Shown here: positions 53,193 to 62,054 of the stretch, in pieces
Layout: each line of letters opens with the position of its first letter
How positions within the stretch are numbered: the first letter of the stretch is position 1
Assembly (NCBI RefSeq): GCF_004135585.1
Contig: NZ_CP035501.1
Span: forward strand, 607,001-671,000
Length of the DNA stretch: 64,000 nt
Source: Sphingosinicella sp. BN140058
GTDB lineage: Bacteria > Pseudomonadota > Alphaproteobacteria > Sphingomonadales > Sphingomonadaceae
Direction: 5' to 3'
Translations under genes and position numbers: made by a program
Notes under the pieces: generated by a model
What the model saw: only the letters and a program-made list of their open reading frames with translations
Databases searched by the model: none
Told to the model about the DNA's origin: nothing

Positions 53193-53522
53193 ATGTCGAT
53201 CGATCTACCCGGCCCGATAGCCGATTATGTCAAGGCCAACGCCCGTCTCGACGTGGACGGCATGGTTAAGCCGTTCCTGACGGATGCCCTCTTCATCGAC
53301 AACGGCAAGCGCTTTGAGGGCCACGCCGCAATCCGCAAGTTGTTCGAAGAAGAAGTCGTCCCCGTGAAGGCGATCTTCACTCCCGACACGCTCCGGGAAG
53401 ACAATGGCCAGGTGGTGGTCGAAGGCCCCGCGCATGGCGATTTCCCCGGCAGCCCGCTCCGCTTCACCTATCGCTTCACCCTGGTGGACGGCGCGATCGA
53501 GACGCTGGAGGCCACGATATGA
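53193..53522 (+). CDS. SnoaL/NTF2-like protein
   Basis: The protein has 109 residues with an NTF2-like cone fold (DYVKANARLDVDGMVKPFLT, FRFTYRF-type LRFTYRFTLVDGAIETLEA). ATG behind CGGAG. Stop and start of the next gene overlap by ATGA. Function within the pair unknown; the fold binds small hydrophobic ligands. Confidence 0.85.
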   Translation: MSIDLPGPIADYVKANARLDVDGMVKPFLTDALFIDNGKRFEGHAAIRKLFEEEVVPVKAIFTPDTLREDNGQVVVEGPAHGDFPGSPLRFTYRFTLVDGAIETLEATI

Positions 53523-54307
53523 GCATCAAGGCCGATCCCGCCGAGTTCGCCGGCAAGCGCGTGCTCGTCAGCGGTGGCACGAAGGGTCTGGGCCGCGCCA
53601 CGGTGGAACGCTTCCTGGCCGGCGGCGCGCACGTCGTCACCGCGGCCCGTGCGATCAAGGATCCCATCCTCGGGGTCGAATATGTTCAGGCGGACCTGAC
53701 CACGGCGGAAGGGGGCGAGACGCTGGCTCGGGAGGCGCTCGCGCGGCTGGGCGGCATCGACATCCTCGCGCATGTCGTCGGCGGCTCCGCTGCGCCGGCC
53801 GGCGGCTTCGCCGCACTGACCGACGAGCACTGGCTCGCCGAGCTGAACCTCAACCTGCTGGCCACGGTCCGGCTCGATCGTCTGCTGATCCCGCAGATGC
53901 TCGAACGGGGCAAGGGAACGGTGGTGCACGTCACCTCGATCCAGTCCGTCCTGCCGCTGCCCGACTCGACCACCGGCTATGCCGCCGCCAAGGCCGCGCT
54001 CAGGACCTACAGCAAGTCGATCTCCAAGGAGCTCGGACCCAAGGGCGTGCGGGTCAACTCCGTCTCGCCGGGCTGGATCATGACGGATGCCACCGGAGAC
54101 TTTCTGGAGCGGCTTCAGGCCGCCAATGGCGGCACGATCGAGGACGCACGTCAGGCCGTGCTCGAGGCTCTGGGCGGGATCCCGATCGGGCGTGGCGCCG
54201 AGCCCGAAGAGGTGGCCGATCTCATCGCCTACCTAGCGTCCGACCGTGCCGCCGCGATCCACGGCGCCGAGTTCGTCATCGACGGCGGCACCATCCGCAC
54301 CGTCTGA
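53519..54307 (+). CDS. SDR-family oxidoreductase
   Basis: The protein has 262 residues. KRVLVSGGTKGLGRATVERF is the nucleotide motif. VVHVTSIQSVLPLPDSTTGY then AAAKAALRTYSKS keeps the classical Ser and YxxxK, and IYLAS-type LIAYLASDRAAAIHGAEFVI is the family ending. It is cotranscribed with the NTF2-like gene and divergent from the LysR gene. Substrate unknown. Confidence 0.92.
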   Translation: MSIKADPAEFAGKRVLVSGGTKGLGRATVERFLAGGAHVVTAARAIKDPILGVEYVQADLTTAEGGETLAREALARLGGIDILAHVVGGSAAPAGGFAALTDEHWLAELNLNLLATVRLDRLLIPQMLERGKGTVVHVTSIQSVLPLPDSTTGYAAAKAALRTYSKSISKELGPKGVRVNSVSPGWIMTDATGDFLERLQAANGGTIEDARQAVLEALGGIPIGRGAEPEEVADLIAYLASDRAAAIHGAEFVIDGGTIRTV

Positions 54308-54342
54308 ATTCGCGCCCGGCGCTCGCCTCTGCGAGGGCGCGG

Positions 54343-54447
54343 GCGCCGGGGAGCGGGCGCCACCGTTCGGCGCGATGCTAAGAAGCTCTTGTTGTCGCAT
54401 CGCTGAGGCCGGAAACCGGGCGGCACCTTTCGGCGCGTTGCTAAGGA
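54343..54447. repeat. Two further copies of the 43-bp intergenic repeat
   Basis: Copies at 54343-54384 and 54405-54447 resemble those at 51717-51820 (core CCGGGCGNCACC, TTCGGCGCG, TGCTAAG). The four copies flank the LysR/NTF2/SDR group on both sides. Confidence 0.6.
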
Positions 54448-54627
54448 CAAACAAGTCGCCTCTGTCGCGCTCGGAAAGCATCTGGGGGAGACGGCCAATG
54501 GTCTGAGGTAAGTAAGGTGCCCCGGAAACTCCGAGCTACACGGCGCCTGACCGGCGAGAGCGCCGGACTGCTCGACGCGGCGGCGAAAGCCTGTAGGCTC
54601 GGACATGCTTTGCCGCGAGGAGACATC

Positions 54628-55776
54628 ATGGTCCTGAAGCCGTTCGTCCGTACCGCCGTTGCCGCCTCCGCGCTCGTTGCCGCGGCATCCGCCCCAGCGG
54701 CCGAGCGTCCCCGAGTGCGGGAGGCGGGCATCCGCATCGGCATCCTGGAGCCGGGGCCGCTCAATGCAATCACCGACGTGGCGGGGGTGCAGGTCGGTCA
54801 CAGAACCCTGGTCGAAGGCACGGCCGTGAGGACCGGCGTCACCGCAATACTGCCGCACGCGGGCAACCTCTTCCAGGACAAGGTGCCGGCGGGTTTCGCG
54901 GTGGCGAACGGTTTCGGCAAGTTCATGGGCTCGACCCAGATCGCAGAGCTCGGCGAGATCGAGACTCCGATCCTGCTCACCAACACCCTGTCGGTGCCCG
55001 AGGCGGCCGCGGCGGCCATCGAGTGGACGTTGGAGCAGACCGGAAACGAGCAGGTCCGCTCGGTCAACGCGATCGTCGGCGAGACCAATGACAGTGCCTT
55101 GAACGACATCCGCCGCCGCAGGGTGACCAAGGCCGATGCGCGCGCCGCGATCGACGCAGCCCAAAGCGGGCTCGTTCCGGAAGGTGCGGTCGGCGCGGGA
55201 ACCGGCACCGTCGCGTTCGGCTGGAAGGGCGGGATCGGAACGAGTTCGCGTCGCCTTCCGCCGAAACTCGGCGGCTACACGGTCGGCGTTCTCGTCCAGA
55301 GCAATTACGGCGGCGTGCTCAGCGTCGACGGCGTACCGATCGGCACGCTGCTCGACAAATATTATCTCAAGGACGAACTCCAATCGGCAGCGGGCGACGG
55401 CTCGGTGGTGATCGTGATCGCCACCGATGCGCCCTTGTCCGATCGCAACCTCGAGCGGCTCGCGCGCCGCGCCTTCCTCGGCATCGCCCGCACGGGGTCA
55501 CCGATCACCAATGGCTCCGGTGACTATGCCGTCGCCTTCTCCACCGCCGGGAGCGTCCGGCGCACGCCCGATCGGCGGAGCAATGTCGCCGAGATCGCCG
55601 AACTTCCCAACGACCGCATCTCGCCGCTCTTCCAGGCGACGGTGGAGGCAACGGAGGAAGCCGTGCTGAATTCCATGTTCCGTGCGGTTTCGGCCGAAGG
55701 CAACGGCGCGCGCATCGAGGCTCTGCCGCTGGAGAAAGTGCTCGAGCTTCATTCGCAGTCACGCCGCAGACGGTGA
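54628..55776 (+). CDS. P1-family aminopeptidase (DmpA-like)
   Basis: The protein has 382 residues from the ATG behind GAGGAG. It has a Sec signal (TAVAASALVAAASAPAAA). GPLNAITDVAGVQVGHRTLV is the family N-terminus, and VGAGTGTVAFGWKGGIGTSS holds the autoprocessing site (Gly-Ser/Thr region) of this Ntn-hydrolase fold. The mature enzyme would be periplasmic and release N-terminal amino acids or amides. Confidence 0.88.
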   Translation: MVLKPFVRTAVAASALVAAASAPAAERPRVREAGIRIGILEPGPLNAITDVAGVQVGHRTLVEGTAVRTGVTAILPHAGNLFQDKVPAGFAVANGFGKFMGSTQIAELGEIETPILLTNTLSVPEAAAAAIEWTLEQTGNEQVRSVNAIVGETNDSALNDIRRRRVTKADARAAIDAAQSGLVPEGAVGAGTGTVAFGWKGGIGTSSRRLPPKLGGYTVGVLVQSNYGGVLSVDGVPIGTLLDKYYLKDELQSAAGDGSVVIVIATDAPLSDRNLERLARRAFLGIARTGSPITNGSGDYAVAFSTAGSVRRTPDRRSNVAEIAELPNDRISPLFQATVEATEEAVLNSMFRAVSAEGNGARIEALPLEKVLELHSQSRRRR

Positions 55777-55833
55777 TCCGGTCGAACCGCCCGGTACAGG
55801 CCACCTGCGCGGCAACCATCGCCTGAACAGAAA

Positions 55834-55870
55834 ACGACTTCCGCCGCCCGCGACCAGTCCCGGCCGTTCG
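55834..55870. repeat. Hairpin repeat family, copy G
   Basis: A degenerate copy: CGACTTCCG, a loop of about 17 nt containing CCCGCGACCAG, and a second arm CGGCCGTTCG. Downstream it reads CGGACTTTAGC, like the third arm of other copies. Confidence 0.45.
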
Positions 55871-55957
55871 AGACCTAAGGCGTGAACGACCGCTCCCGCC
55901 GAAAGCGGACTTTAGCGGCTCGCGTTCGCGCAAGGGCTTGGCCGCGAGGGGAGCCTT

Positions 55958-56246
55958 CACGATCAACCTGACCAGAACAAGCTCTTCCACGCCATCATCG
56001 CCCTGGTCACCGCGCGGCGGTGGGCATGAACTGACTCGGCTTCAATCCGATGAAGGCCCTCGTCTGGTCGGGGATCGTGCAAGGCTTCTCGGTCCCGCCG
56101 CCGCTTTTGTTGATGATGCTGCTGACCAACAGCCGCAAGGTGGTCGGCGCCGCAGCAATGGGCGCATCACCAACATCTTGGGATGGGCGACGACGCTGAT
56201 CACCTTTCTGTGCACCGCCGCGCACGCCGTGAACTGGTTCATGTGA
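55958..56246 (+). pseudogene. C-terminal remnant of an NRAMP metal transporter
   Basis: Three frames carry consecutive pieces of an NRAMP C-terminus. They are KLFHAIIALVTA, then GMN-stop-LGFNPMKALVWSGIVQGF and SVPPPLLLMMLLTNSRKVVG, and then NGRITNILGWATTLITFLCT followed by AAHAVNWF. NRAMP proteins end with a helix, a conserved NPMKAL...G segment and a final helix, so the order is right. An in-frame stop and at least two frameshifts show it is dead. The rest of the gene is absent. Identification rests on recalled family motifs. Confidence 0.65.
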
Positions 56247-56500
56247 TGCGGGCCGGCCAGGCATTCAGCCGGAGCCTCGTCTTCTCGGGCCTGTTGATGC
56301 TGATCGGAACCGCCATGTTGCTCGTCGTGGATCAATCCGGAACTCCCTCTTTGGTGGCGAAGGTCCGAGGCTCTCATGGTCGTTGCGGGAGCGTTCGTAG
56401 AGCTGCTCGCCGTTAGTCGGATCGGGAGGACGCGCGACCAGCGGGTAGCCCTCATTTCCAGCTGGAAGCTTGGGGTATCTGCATATCCGCGGCAACGGTC
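56246..56500 (+). pseudogene. Small membrane protein interrupted by a frameshift
   Basis: An ATG overlapping the NRAMP remnant's stop (TGATG) opens a frame with one helix (SLVFSGLLMLIGTAMLLVVD). The frame drifts near 56365, and the next frame continues with a second helix (MVVAGAFVELLAVSRIG). A single indel would join them. Could also be two chance frames. Confidence 0.35.
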
Positions 56501-56857
56501 TGGAAACGCGGTCAGCTCGCGAGCACTCCAAGCCGTTCGCCGACAAGAATGCAACCGTCCGGAGGCGCCAAGACTGATCGTTCGTCGCTTACGCGCAAGA
56601 GCCTGGCGTGGGGGGCTGACGGGCGCCTCCCAAACCGGCTACAGCGCGGATCAACCCAAAGTGGGCATGAAAGGAATGCGTGTTCACCGCGCCATGGGCT
56701 GCGCAGCGGGATCCGAGCCTGCCGGAAGCGTCCGAAGGCGTGCACGAGGATGCGCAATCGCGCCGATGGGTCCCGAGCGAAAAACCTGCTCCGCGGCATC
56801 TCTCCACATCTTCCAGCGCAGATGGCAGAGCTCCTTCGCATCCAGTTGACTCTCAAG

Positions 56858-56871
56858 TCTACATATGTAGA
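56858..56871. promoter_or_regulatory. PadR operator-like palindrome
   Basis: TCTACATATGTAGA is a perfect 14-bp palindrome 9 nt before the PadR start codon and overlaps its likely promoter (TTGACT at 56846-56851). Such palindromes are typical PadR autoregulatory operators. Confidence 0.6.
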
Positions 56872-56880
56872 GTATCGAAC

Positions 56881-57183
56881 ATGGATCGGAACCGGCGCCC
56901 CTCGAAGCACATGATCCTGCTCCTGCAGGCACTGTCGGAACGGCGGCTGGAGTGGCGGCACGGCTACGAGCTGATGAAGGAGACCGGGCTGTTGTCGGGA
57001 ACGCTCTACCCCCTGCTGATGCGAATGACTGACCTGGGCGTGGTCGAGGCGGAGTGGCGCGAGCCGACGCATCGCGGCCGCCCACCCCGCCACGCCTATC
57101 GGTTGACCGCTGCCGGATTTGCTCTCGCGTGCGAGATCCGCGACGGCAGCACGGCGGCCTACGGCAGATTGTCGGCGGCATGA
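56881..57183 (+). CDS. PadR-family transcription regulator
   Basis: The protein has 100 residues. ERRLEWRHGYELMKETGLLS then GTLYPLLMRMTDLGVVEAEW and HAYRLTAAGFALA are the PadR winged helix (PadR/PF03551 type). Coupled by ATGA to a membrane protein, the usual partner. Confidence 0.9.
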   Translation: MDRNRRPSKHMILLLQALSERRLEWRHGYELMKETGLLSGTLYPLLMRMTDLGVVEAEWREPTHRGRPPRHAYRLTAAGFALACEIRDGSTAAYGRLSAA

Positions 57184-57818
57184 GGCTGGCGTCGATCGTG
57201 ATGGCGCTGGCCGCCTGCTGCCTCGGAGCGCGTCATCGTGACTGGGCGGAGGCGATGGCGACCGAGTTCGAGACGGCGGCCGAAGAAGGTGACGCGCTGC
57301 CTTTCGCCGCCGGCTGCCTGCTGGCCGCGCTGCGCGCGCTGCCGAGCCATGAGGAAGGCCGCCTGGCACTCGCCAGTCACGTCCTGGCGCTCGGCCTGCT
57401 TATCCCGGTTGCCGCCTTGCAGCTCGGCGACGCCGTGCTCGGTCTTCCCTTTCTCCTTCCCGGCGAGAACGGCGCCCGTGCCTCCCTTGTGCCGGGCAGT
57501 CCGGAAGCGCTGCTGATGGCCGGTGCCTTGCCCGCCGCGGCGCTGCCGCCGACCATGCTCCTCCTCCTGCTCGCTGCGGGACAAATGCGTATCGCCTGGC
57601 TGCTCCTCGAGCGCGACTGGTCGCGCCTCCTGCCGACGGCGATGGCAATCGTCGCGTCCGCGAGCACCCTGGTCCTGTTTATGAGCATCCTCTTCCTCGA
57701 AAGCGTTCACGCCGTTCTCCAGCTCGCTCTACTTGCTCTCGAACTGGCGACCGTCGCCGCCATCGCCAATTGGCACACGGGGATCATCGCCCGCGCCTCG
57801 CCCGACGCGTCCTATTAG
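57180..57818 (+). CDS. Membrane protein coupled to PadR
   Basis: The protein has 212 residues. A cytoplasmic N-terminus (RHRDWAEAMATEFETAAEEG) resembles permease-associated proteins that accompany PadR regulators. It is followed by four hydrophobic helices (for example HVLALGLLIPVAALQLGDAV and LLPTAMAIVASASTLVLFMS). Function unknown. Confidence 0.75.
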   Translation: MRLASIVMALAACCLGARHRDWAEAMATEFETAAEEGDALPFAAGCLLAALRALPSHEEGRLALASHVLALGLLIPVAALQLGDAVLGLPFLLPGENGARASLVPGSPEALLMAGALPAAALPPTMLLLLLAAGQMRIAWLLLERDWSRLLPTAMAIVASASTLVLFMSILFLESVHAVLQLALLALELATVAAIANWHTGIIARASPDASY

Positions 57819-57930
57819 GGCTCCCTTTCGCTTCAAACGACTTGCGAGCGGGTGCCCACCCCTGCGCGCCCTCTCAGCGTACTGCCAATTACGGCCCATC
57901 GTGGGTCCGCCGCAGAAGGAAAACGTCGGA

Positions 57931-59433
57931 ATGCCGCACCTGCCCCCGCTCACCATCGGCGCCGCTATCGCCCTCGCCACAGCGGTGCCGTCGTCAGCGC
58001 AGCCACCCGGTGGCGCCACGCCCACTTGCGCGGTGGCGGTTCAGGCGGGCGGGCCGACCGATGCCCACAGCCTGCATGTCGAGGCCAACCTGCGCCCGCC
58101 GGTGATTGCGCCCGGCGAACGGCCTTTCACCCTCGCCGAGCGGATGCGCGCCTACGGGGTGCCGGGGCTGAGCGTCGCTGTGATCCAGGGCGGCAGGCTG
58201 GCCTGGGCGCGGGGCTGGGGCGTTCGCGACGCGTCCAGCTGCGCGCCGGTCACCCCCGAAACCGCCTTCCAGGCTGCCTCGATCAGCAAGGTCGCGACTG
58301 CCCTGCTCGCCCTCCGACTTGCCGAGCATGGCAAGCTCGCACTCGATCGCGACATCAACCTCTCCTTGCGCTCTTGGAAGCTGCCGCAGGATCCTGCGCT
58401 GGCGCCGAGAGGCGTGACCCTTCGCCAGTTGCTCAGCCACACCGCCGGGCTCGGTGTCCATGGCTTTCCGGGCTACCCGTCTGGCACGGCGTTGCCGTCC
58501 GTGGTGCAGATACTCGACGGCGCCCCACCGGCCAACACCGACAAGGTTCGATCCGTCCTGCCCGCGGGTAGCCAATGGACCTATTCAGGCGGCGGCTACG
58601 TGGTTACGCAGCTTGCTTTAGCCGATGTCTCCGGCATGCCGTTCCCCACGCTCGCCGAGCGCGAGTTGTTGCGGCCGCTCGGAATGACGCGCAGCGGCTT
58701 CGCCCAGCCGCCCTCGCGCGCGCTCCGCGCCAACATCGCTCTCGCCCATGTGAACGGCGCACCGATCGAAGGCGGCTACCATGTCTATCCGGAGCTTGGC
58801 CCGGCCGGCTTGTGGGCCAGCGCTTCCGATCTCGCCCGCTTGCTGATCGACATCCAGGCGGCCGCCGCCGGCGCCGACGGCCGCCGCCTTTCGCCGCCGA
58901 TGGCGCGGGAGATGCTCGCCGAAGTTCGCAACAACTGGGGCCTCGGACCGATGGTCCAGGGCGAGGGTGCCGCCCGGCGCTTCGGCCATGACGGCCTCAA
59001 CGAGGGCTTCCAGTCGATGATGGTCTCTTTCGTCGCGCGCGGTGACGGTGTCGTTCTTCTCACCAACGGCGGCGACGGCCGGCGGCTGATGGACGAAGTC
59101 GTCCGGGCGATTGCCAGCGAGTATGGCTGGACTGACCTCGCCGCCCCGCCTGCCGAGGAAAGGCAGCTGACGCCGGACGAGATTACCCGCGCCGCCGGCC
59201 GCTTCGAGGGCCCCGGCTTGGCAGTCGTCTTCCTGGCCCGTCCAGACGGCCTCTACGCCGACACCGGCGGACCACGGGCCGAACGGCTGCGGGCAATCTC
59301 GCCGACCCGGTTCCGCTCGGACGAGAGGGGCTTGATCATCCAGTTCGCGGACGATCGAAGCAGCCTAGACATCGTTGAGGGCGGGCCGCCGCTGAGGCTG
59401 GTGCGTGCGGGAGAAGCCGCCGCTGCGCCGTAA
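57931..59433 (+). CDS. Beta-lactamase-fold serine hydrolase
   Basis: The protein has 500 residues with a Sec signal (TIGAAIALATAVPSSA). SISK (Ser117 and Lys120) in ETAFQAASISKVATALLALR is the class C/PBP SxxK. YSGGGYVVTQLAL is the YxN-like second motif, and RFGHDGLNEGFQSMMVSFVA the third (HxG). A C-terminal lipocalin-like addition follows. Such exported enzymes are esterases or peptidases rather than true beta-lactamases. Confidence 0.9.
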   Translation: MPHLPPLTIGAAIALATAVPSSAQPPGGATPTCAVAVQAGGPTDAHSLHVEANLRPPVIAPGERPFTLAERMRAYGVPGLSVAVIQGGRLAWARGWGVRDASSCAPVTPETAFQAASISKVATALLALRLAEHGKLALDRDINLSLRSWKLPQDPALAPRGVTLRQLLSHTAGLGVHGFPGYPSGTALPSVVQILDGAPPANTDKVRSVLPAGSQWTYSGGGYVVTQLALADVSGMPFPTLAERELLRPLGMTRSGFAQPPSRALRANIALAHVNGAPIEGGYHVYPELGPAGLWASASDLARLLIDIQAAAAGADGRRLSPPMAREMLAEVRNNWGLGPMVQGEGAARRFGHDGLNEGFQSMMVSFVARGDGVVLLTNGGDGRRLMDEVVRAIASEYGWTDLAAPPAEERQLTPDEITRAAGRFEGPGLAVVFLARPDGLYADTGGPRAERLRAISPTRFRSDERGLIIQFADDRSSLDIVEGGPPLRLVRAGEAAAAP

Positions 59434-59793
59434 GTCACGGTGACGGGGCTGAGGGTGACCGCTCGTTTGCACCGAACCTCATCGGCTGCTTCGAAGCGAG
59501 GAATGGAAAGGCCGACATCCGTTTGCCGTCTGCGGACGCTTCGCCTGCCAACCGCCTTTTCGAGCTGTTCGCAGAGATCGGCAGATCGCGACCAGAGCCG
59601 GTCGTTCCCGACAACCCGCCGAACGGCCGCTCTTGGCGAAACCGGTCATTCGTCGCCGAATGTCAGCTTCCGCTCGAGAACCTGACGTTCATGCAGGCAA
59701 GCACCGTTCACGCCAGCTACAGCGTGAATCGACCCATTGCTGCCGTTCCCATGGTTCTGTTACCCGTGGGGGCAGCGGCGAACGAGAGGTGAT
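59434..59793. other. Gap with repeat copy H
   Basis: No gene is supported. Copy H of the hairpin repeat occupies 59657-59691: CGAATGTCAG, a 15-nt loop, then CTGACGTTC. A possible earlier degenerate copy lies near 59505-59545. Confidence 0.5.
59657..59691. repeat. Hairpin repeat family, copy H
   Basis: Arms CGAATGTCAG (59657-59666) and CTGACGTTCA (59682-59691) enclose a 15-nt loop. The arms differ from other copies in both halves and still pair (CAG/CTG), a covariation that argues for a selected structure. Confidence 0.65.
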
Positions 59794-60030
59794 ATGGGGC
59801 GGCGGCGGCGAAGGGAATCAAGGCGCAATGCTGAGACCCCGACGACTGGCTTCAGCCCAAAGCGTGGTAAGGAGTACTTCCTTATCTCACTTGTCGTATT
59901 TTCGATAGTGGTCGGGGGGAGGATGCTGAGCGGTGCGCCTGTATCAGTGACTGGTGCCGTCGCTTTCGTGATCGGTGTTTCCTTCTTGGCGGGCGTGATC
60001 GGAATGTTCACCGATAACGTCCCTTTCTGA
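59794..60030 (+). CDS. Small two-helix membrane protein
   Basis: The protein has 78 residues from the ATG behind GAGAGG. Two helices are seen (YFLISLVVFSIVVGGRMLSG and VTGAVAFVIGVSFLAGVIGM). Family not recognised. First of the repeat-separated small genes. Confidence 0.5.
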   Translation: MGRRRRRESRRNAETPTTGFSPKRGKEYFLISLVVFSIVVGGRMLSGAPVSVTGAVAFVIGVSFLAGVIGMFTDNVPF

Positions 60031-60105
60031 GCATGCCCGATCTAAGCTGAAGGGCAGCTAACCACCATGCCCTGTCATTCGCACGGCGATCGCCAAGCGA
60101 TACGG

Positions 60106-60140
60106 CGAAGGTCCGCCTTCGCACGGCACCCCGACGTTCG
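60106..60140. repeat. Hairpin repeat family, copy A
   Basis: Arms CGAAGGTCCG (60106-60115) and CCGACGTTCG (60131-60140) with a 15-nt loop. The flank GCTCCGACCCTAAGCTGACG (60171-60190) matches the conserved third arm region of other copies. Confidence 0.65.
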
Positions 60141-60286
60141 TCACCGGCCTGCTCCATGTAGGGACCTACGACGTGCTCCGACCCTAAGCTGACGTAGCGG
60201 CTTCACGACGGAGTTCGATCCAGACCCAACGCCCGATTTGCTCTCCTGCCGCCGCGTCCGTAGTGGTGGCGCCAAGGAGGCCGCCG

Positions 60287-60442
60287 ATGGATCTTACGAT
60301 ACACATCCCTGATGAGGTTCTTGAGGATTATCGGCACGTCCTACCGCCGCCGGGAATGGGCGTGCTCGAGGCGATCGCCGTGGATGCCGTTCTGGCCGCC
60401 CTGCAGAGGATGGTAGACAGCAGCGAGAATCCAGCTGCTTGA
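60287..60442 (+). CDS. 51-residue hypothetical protein
   Basis: A perfect AAGGAGG ribosome site lies 6 nt before the ATG. The product begins MDLTIHIPDEVLEDYRH and has a helical C-terminal half (LEAIAVDAVLAALQRMV). The start resembles ribbon-helix-helix antitoxins (TIHIPDEV-like), but there is no toxin partner. Too short to be certain of coding, but the ribosome site is strong. Confidence 0.5.
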   Translation: MDLTIHIPDEVLEDYRHVLPPPGMGVLEAIAVDAVLAALQRMVDSSENPAA

Positions 60443-60550
60443 AGGCCAGCACGAAGAGGCGCGACCCTGGACTCAGAGCTGTAGGGCAGTGAGCATCGGT
60501 GACTAAGGCAGTCCCGGCCAAGATGATCTTCGACATTCTAGGCCCGGAAT

Positions 60551-60686
60551 CCACCCCATCCGGCTGTTACCGTCGCGAACGCCCGCCGTGGCGGCCAATG
60601 TCCGATCTCGCGCCGCAGCCTGATGTTCGCCGCTGGCGTGCGCCAGATCGAGACGGACGCCCGGGTCCGACCCATAGCTGACCTTC
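60551..60686. repeat. Hairpin repeat family, copy B
   Basis: Full element: 5' flank CCACCCCATCCGGCTGTT (60551-60568), core hairpin 60595-60629 (CCAATGTCCG, a 15-nt loop, CTGATGTTCG), 3' flank GGTCCGACCCATAGCTGAC (60664-60682). Confidence 0.7.
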
Positions 60687-60817
60687 CAAGAGCTGCAACG
60701 AACGACGTTTTTTACCTCCAAGTGTCGGGCAACGAGGAAGCCCGGTTCGACACTCCCACCCTATGCGCCACGCAGAAAGCGATGTTTTTCCGGGCACGTC
60801 GCGATAGGCTGTGCCGC

Positions 60818-61018
60818 ATGAGGAAACTGACCCGACGGGATTGGCTCGCGTTATCTGCTCCGGCCGTCATGAGCATTCTGGTGGCCTATTTCCATGGTCA
60901 TCAGAAGGGGCGGGCCGCTGGTGCAGCAACCGGAGCGGCCATGTTTGCTTTCACGGTTTGGACATGGCGGCGACGGATCATCAAATATCCCGAGAACACT
61001 TGGAAAGTGCGCCTCTAG
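60818..61018 (+). CDS. Small membrane protein
   Basis: The protein has 66 residues. A basic N-terminus (MRKLTRRDWLALSAPAVMSI) and one or two hydrophobic stretches (AAGAATGAAMFAFTVWTW) are seen. No family recognised. Confidence 0.45.
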   Translation: MRKLTRRDWLALSAPAVMSILVAYFHGHQKGRAAGAATGAAMFAFTVWTWRRRIIKYPENTWKVRL

Positions 61019-61051
61019 CCAATCTGTCCAAGCATGATGTCGCGTGTCCCC

Positions 61052-61178
61052 CCCACCCGCTGTTCCCGCCGACCGATGCCGCGTCCGTGAACGTCCGCTC
61101 TCGCGTGGCAGCCTGACGTTGGCCGTCGGCGCGCGCCGGCCCGGGAAGGGCTACCGGGTCCGACCCTTAGCGGACATT
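61052..61178. repeat. Hairpin repeat family, copy C
   Basis: 5' flank CCACCCGCTGTT (61052-61063), core 61088-61122 (TGAACGTCCG, a 15-nt loop, CTGACGTTGG), third arm region GGTCCGACCCTTAGCGGAC (61157-61175). Confidence 0.7.
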
Positions 61179-61228
61179 TCAATCGGGCATCTCAGGAGGC
61201 ATAATGGTTCAATTGCTTTGGAGGTATT

Positions 61229-61858
61229 GTGGCGGTGGTCCTTCGAAAGATTGCGCTCTTCGGCGCAGCCTTACTTCTCGGCGTTGTCGTAGGGCCGCTC
61301 GCTTTGGCTGCTTTGGCCGCGCTGAACGCCCCACGGCATGGGACCGAGCGGCTGACAGCCGCGCATCGCCTACTCGACGCCTTCGACGACCGCTATCCAG
61401 AGAGAATTAGGATGGCAACCTTTACCACGAGCGGGTTCGCCGGTGACTGCGGGTATGTTGAGGAGCAGTTGTTCGGGCAGATGCCATCCTTTCCTCGTCT
61501 GGAGCCAGAGAGCCAAGATTGGACACCCTACACCGGCTATTTTGACCTAATCATGTGGCACCGCGATGAATTCCGGAAGGAGGTAGAACGTCGTCGAACG
61601 GAGCATCTGAGCCAGCATCTCGGCGGGTTCGAAATTGCCTTCCTCGACCGCTGCATCAGGCGCACCGCCTTTTCGTCTTTCTGCGGGGACAGAGTCCGTC
61701 GCGTTTTGAAAACAGGTGACCTCCGGAGCCAATCCTCGCTGCCGTCATCCGGACCGCGGCCGGATCAACGGCGACGGTCAAAAACAATCTGCACCTACCT
61801 CGATGGTGTGGCTGCTCGAAAGTCTCACTCGCTCGCGACTCCGGTGCCGGGACGATAG
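61229..61858 (+). CDS. Hypothetical protein with N-terminal membrane anchor
   Basis: The protein has 209 residues from a GTG behind GGAGG. One membrane helix (AALLLGVVVGPLALAALAAL) is followed by an outside domain of about 130 residues with cysteines (FAGDCGYVEEQ, DRCIRRTAFSSFCGDR). The C-terminal 40 residues are polar and low in complexity and may be read-through. Not recognised. Confidence 0.55.
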   Translation: MAVVLRKIALFGAALLLGVVVGPLALAALAALNAPRHGTERLTAAHRLLDAFDDRYPERIRMATFTTSGFAGDCGYVEEQLFGQMPSFPRLEPESQDWTPYTGYFDLIMWHRDEFRKEVERRRTEHLSQHLGGFEIAFLDRCIRRTAFSSFCGDRVRRVLKTGDLRSQSSLPSSGPRPDQRRRSKTICTYLDGVAARKSHSLATPVPGR

Positions 61859-61885
61859 CGTCGGAGTCGTTGAGCAGGTCGGCTT

Positions 61886-62021
61886 TCCACCCCACCCGGC
61901 TGTTCGCTCCGACGCGGGAGGGCCGCGGCGCGAATGTCCGGTTCCGCGCGATAAGTCGACGTTCCCGCTTGGTCGCGACGGATCGGGCCTCTACAGCCGC
62001 CTGCGACCCATATCGGACATT
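61886..62021. repeat. Hairpin repeat family, copy D
   Basis: 5' flank CCACCCCACCCGGCTGTT (61887-61904), core 61931-61965 (CGAATGTCCG, a 15-nt loop, TCGACGTTCC). A 21-base stretch starting at 61991 is identical to one in copy E starting at 62683. The third arm is CGGACATTG. Confidence 0.75.
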
Positions 62022-62054
62022 GACGGTCGACCCGCGCGCGTATCTTGTACGTCC

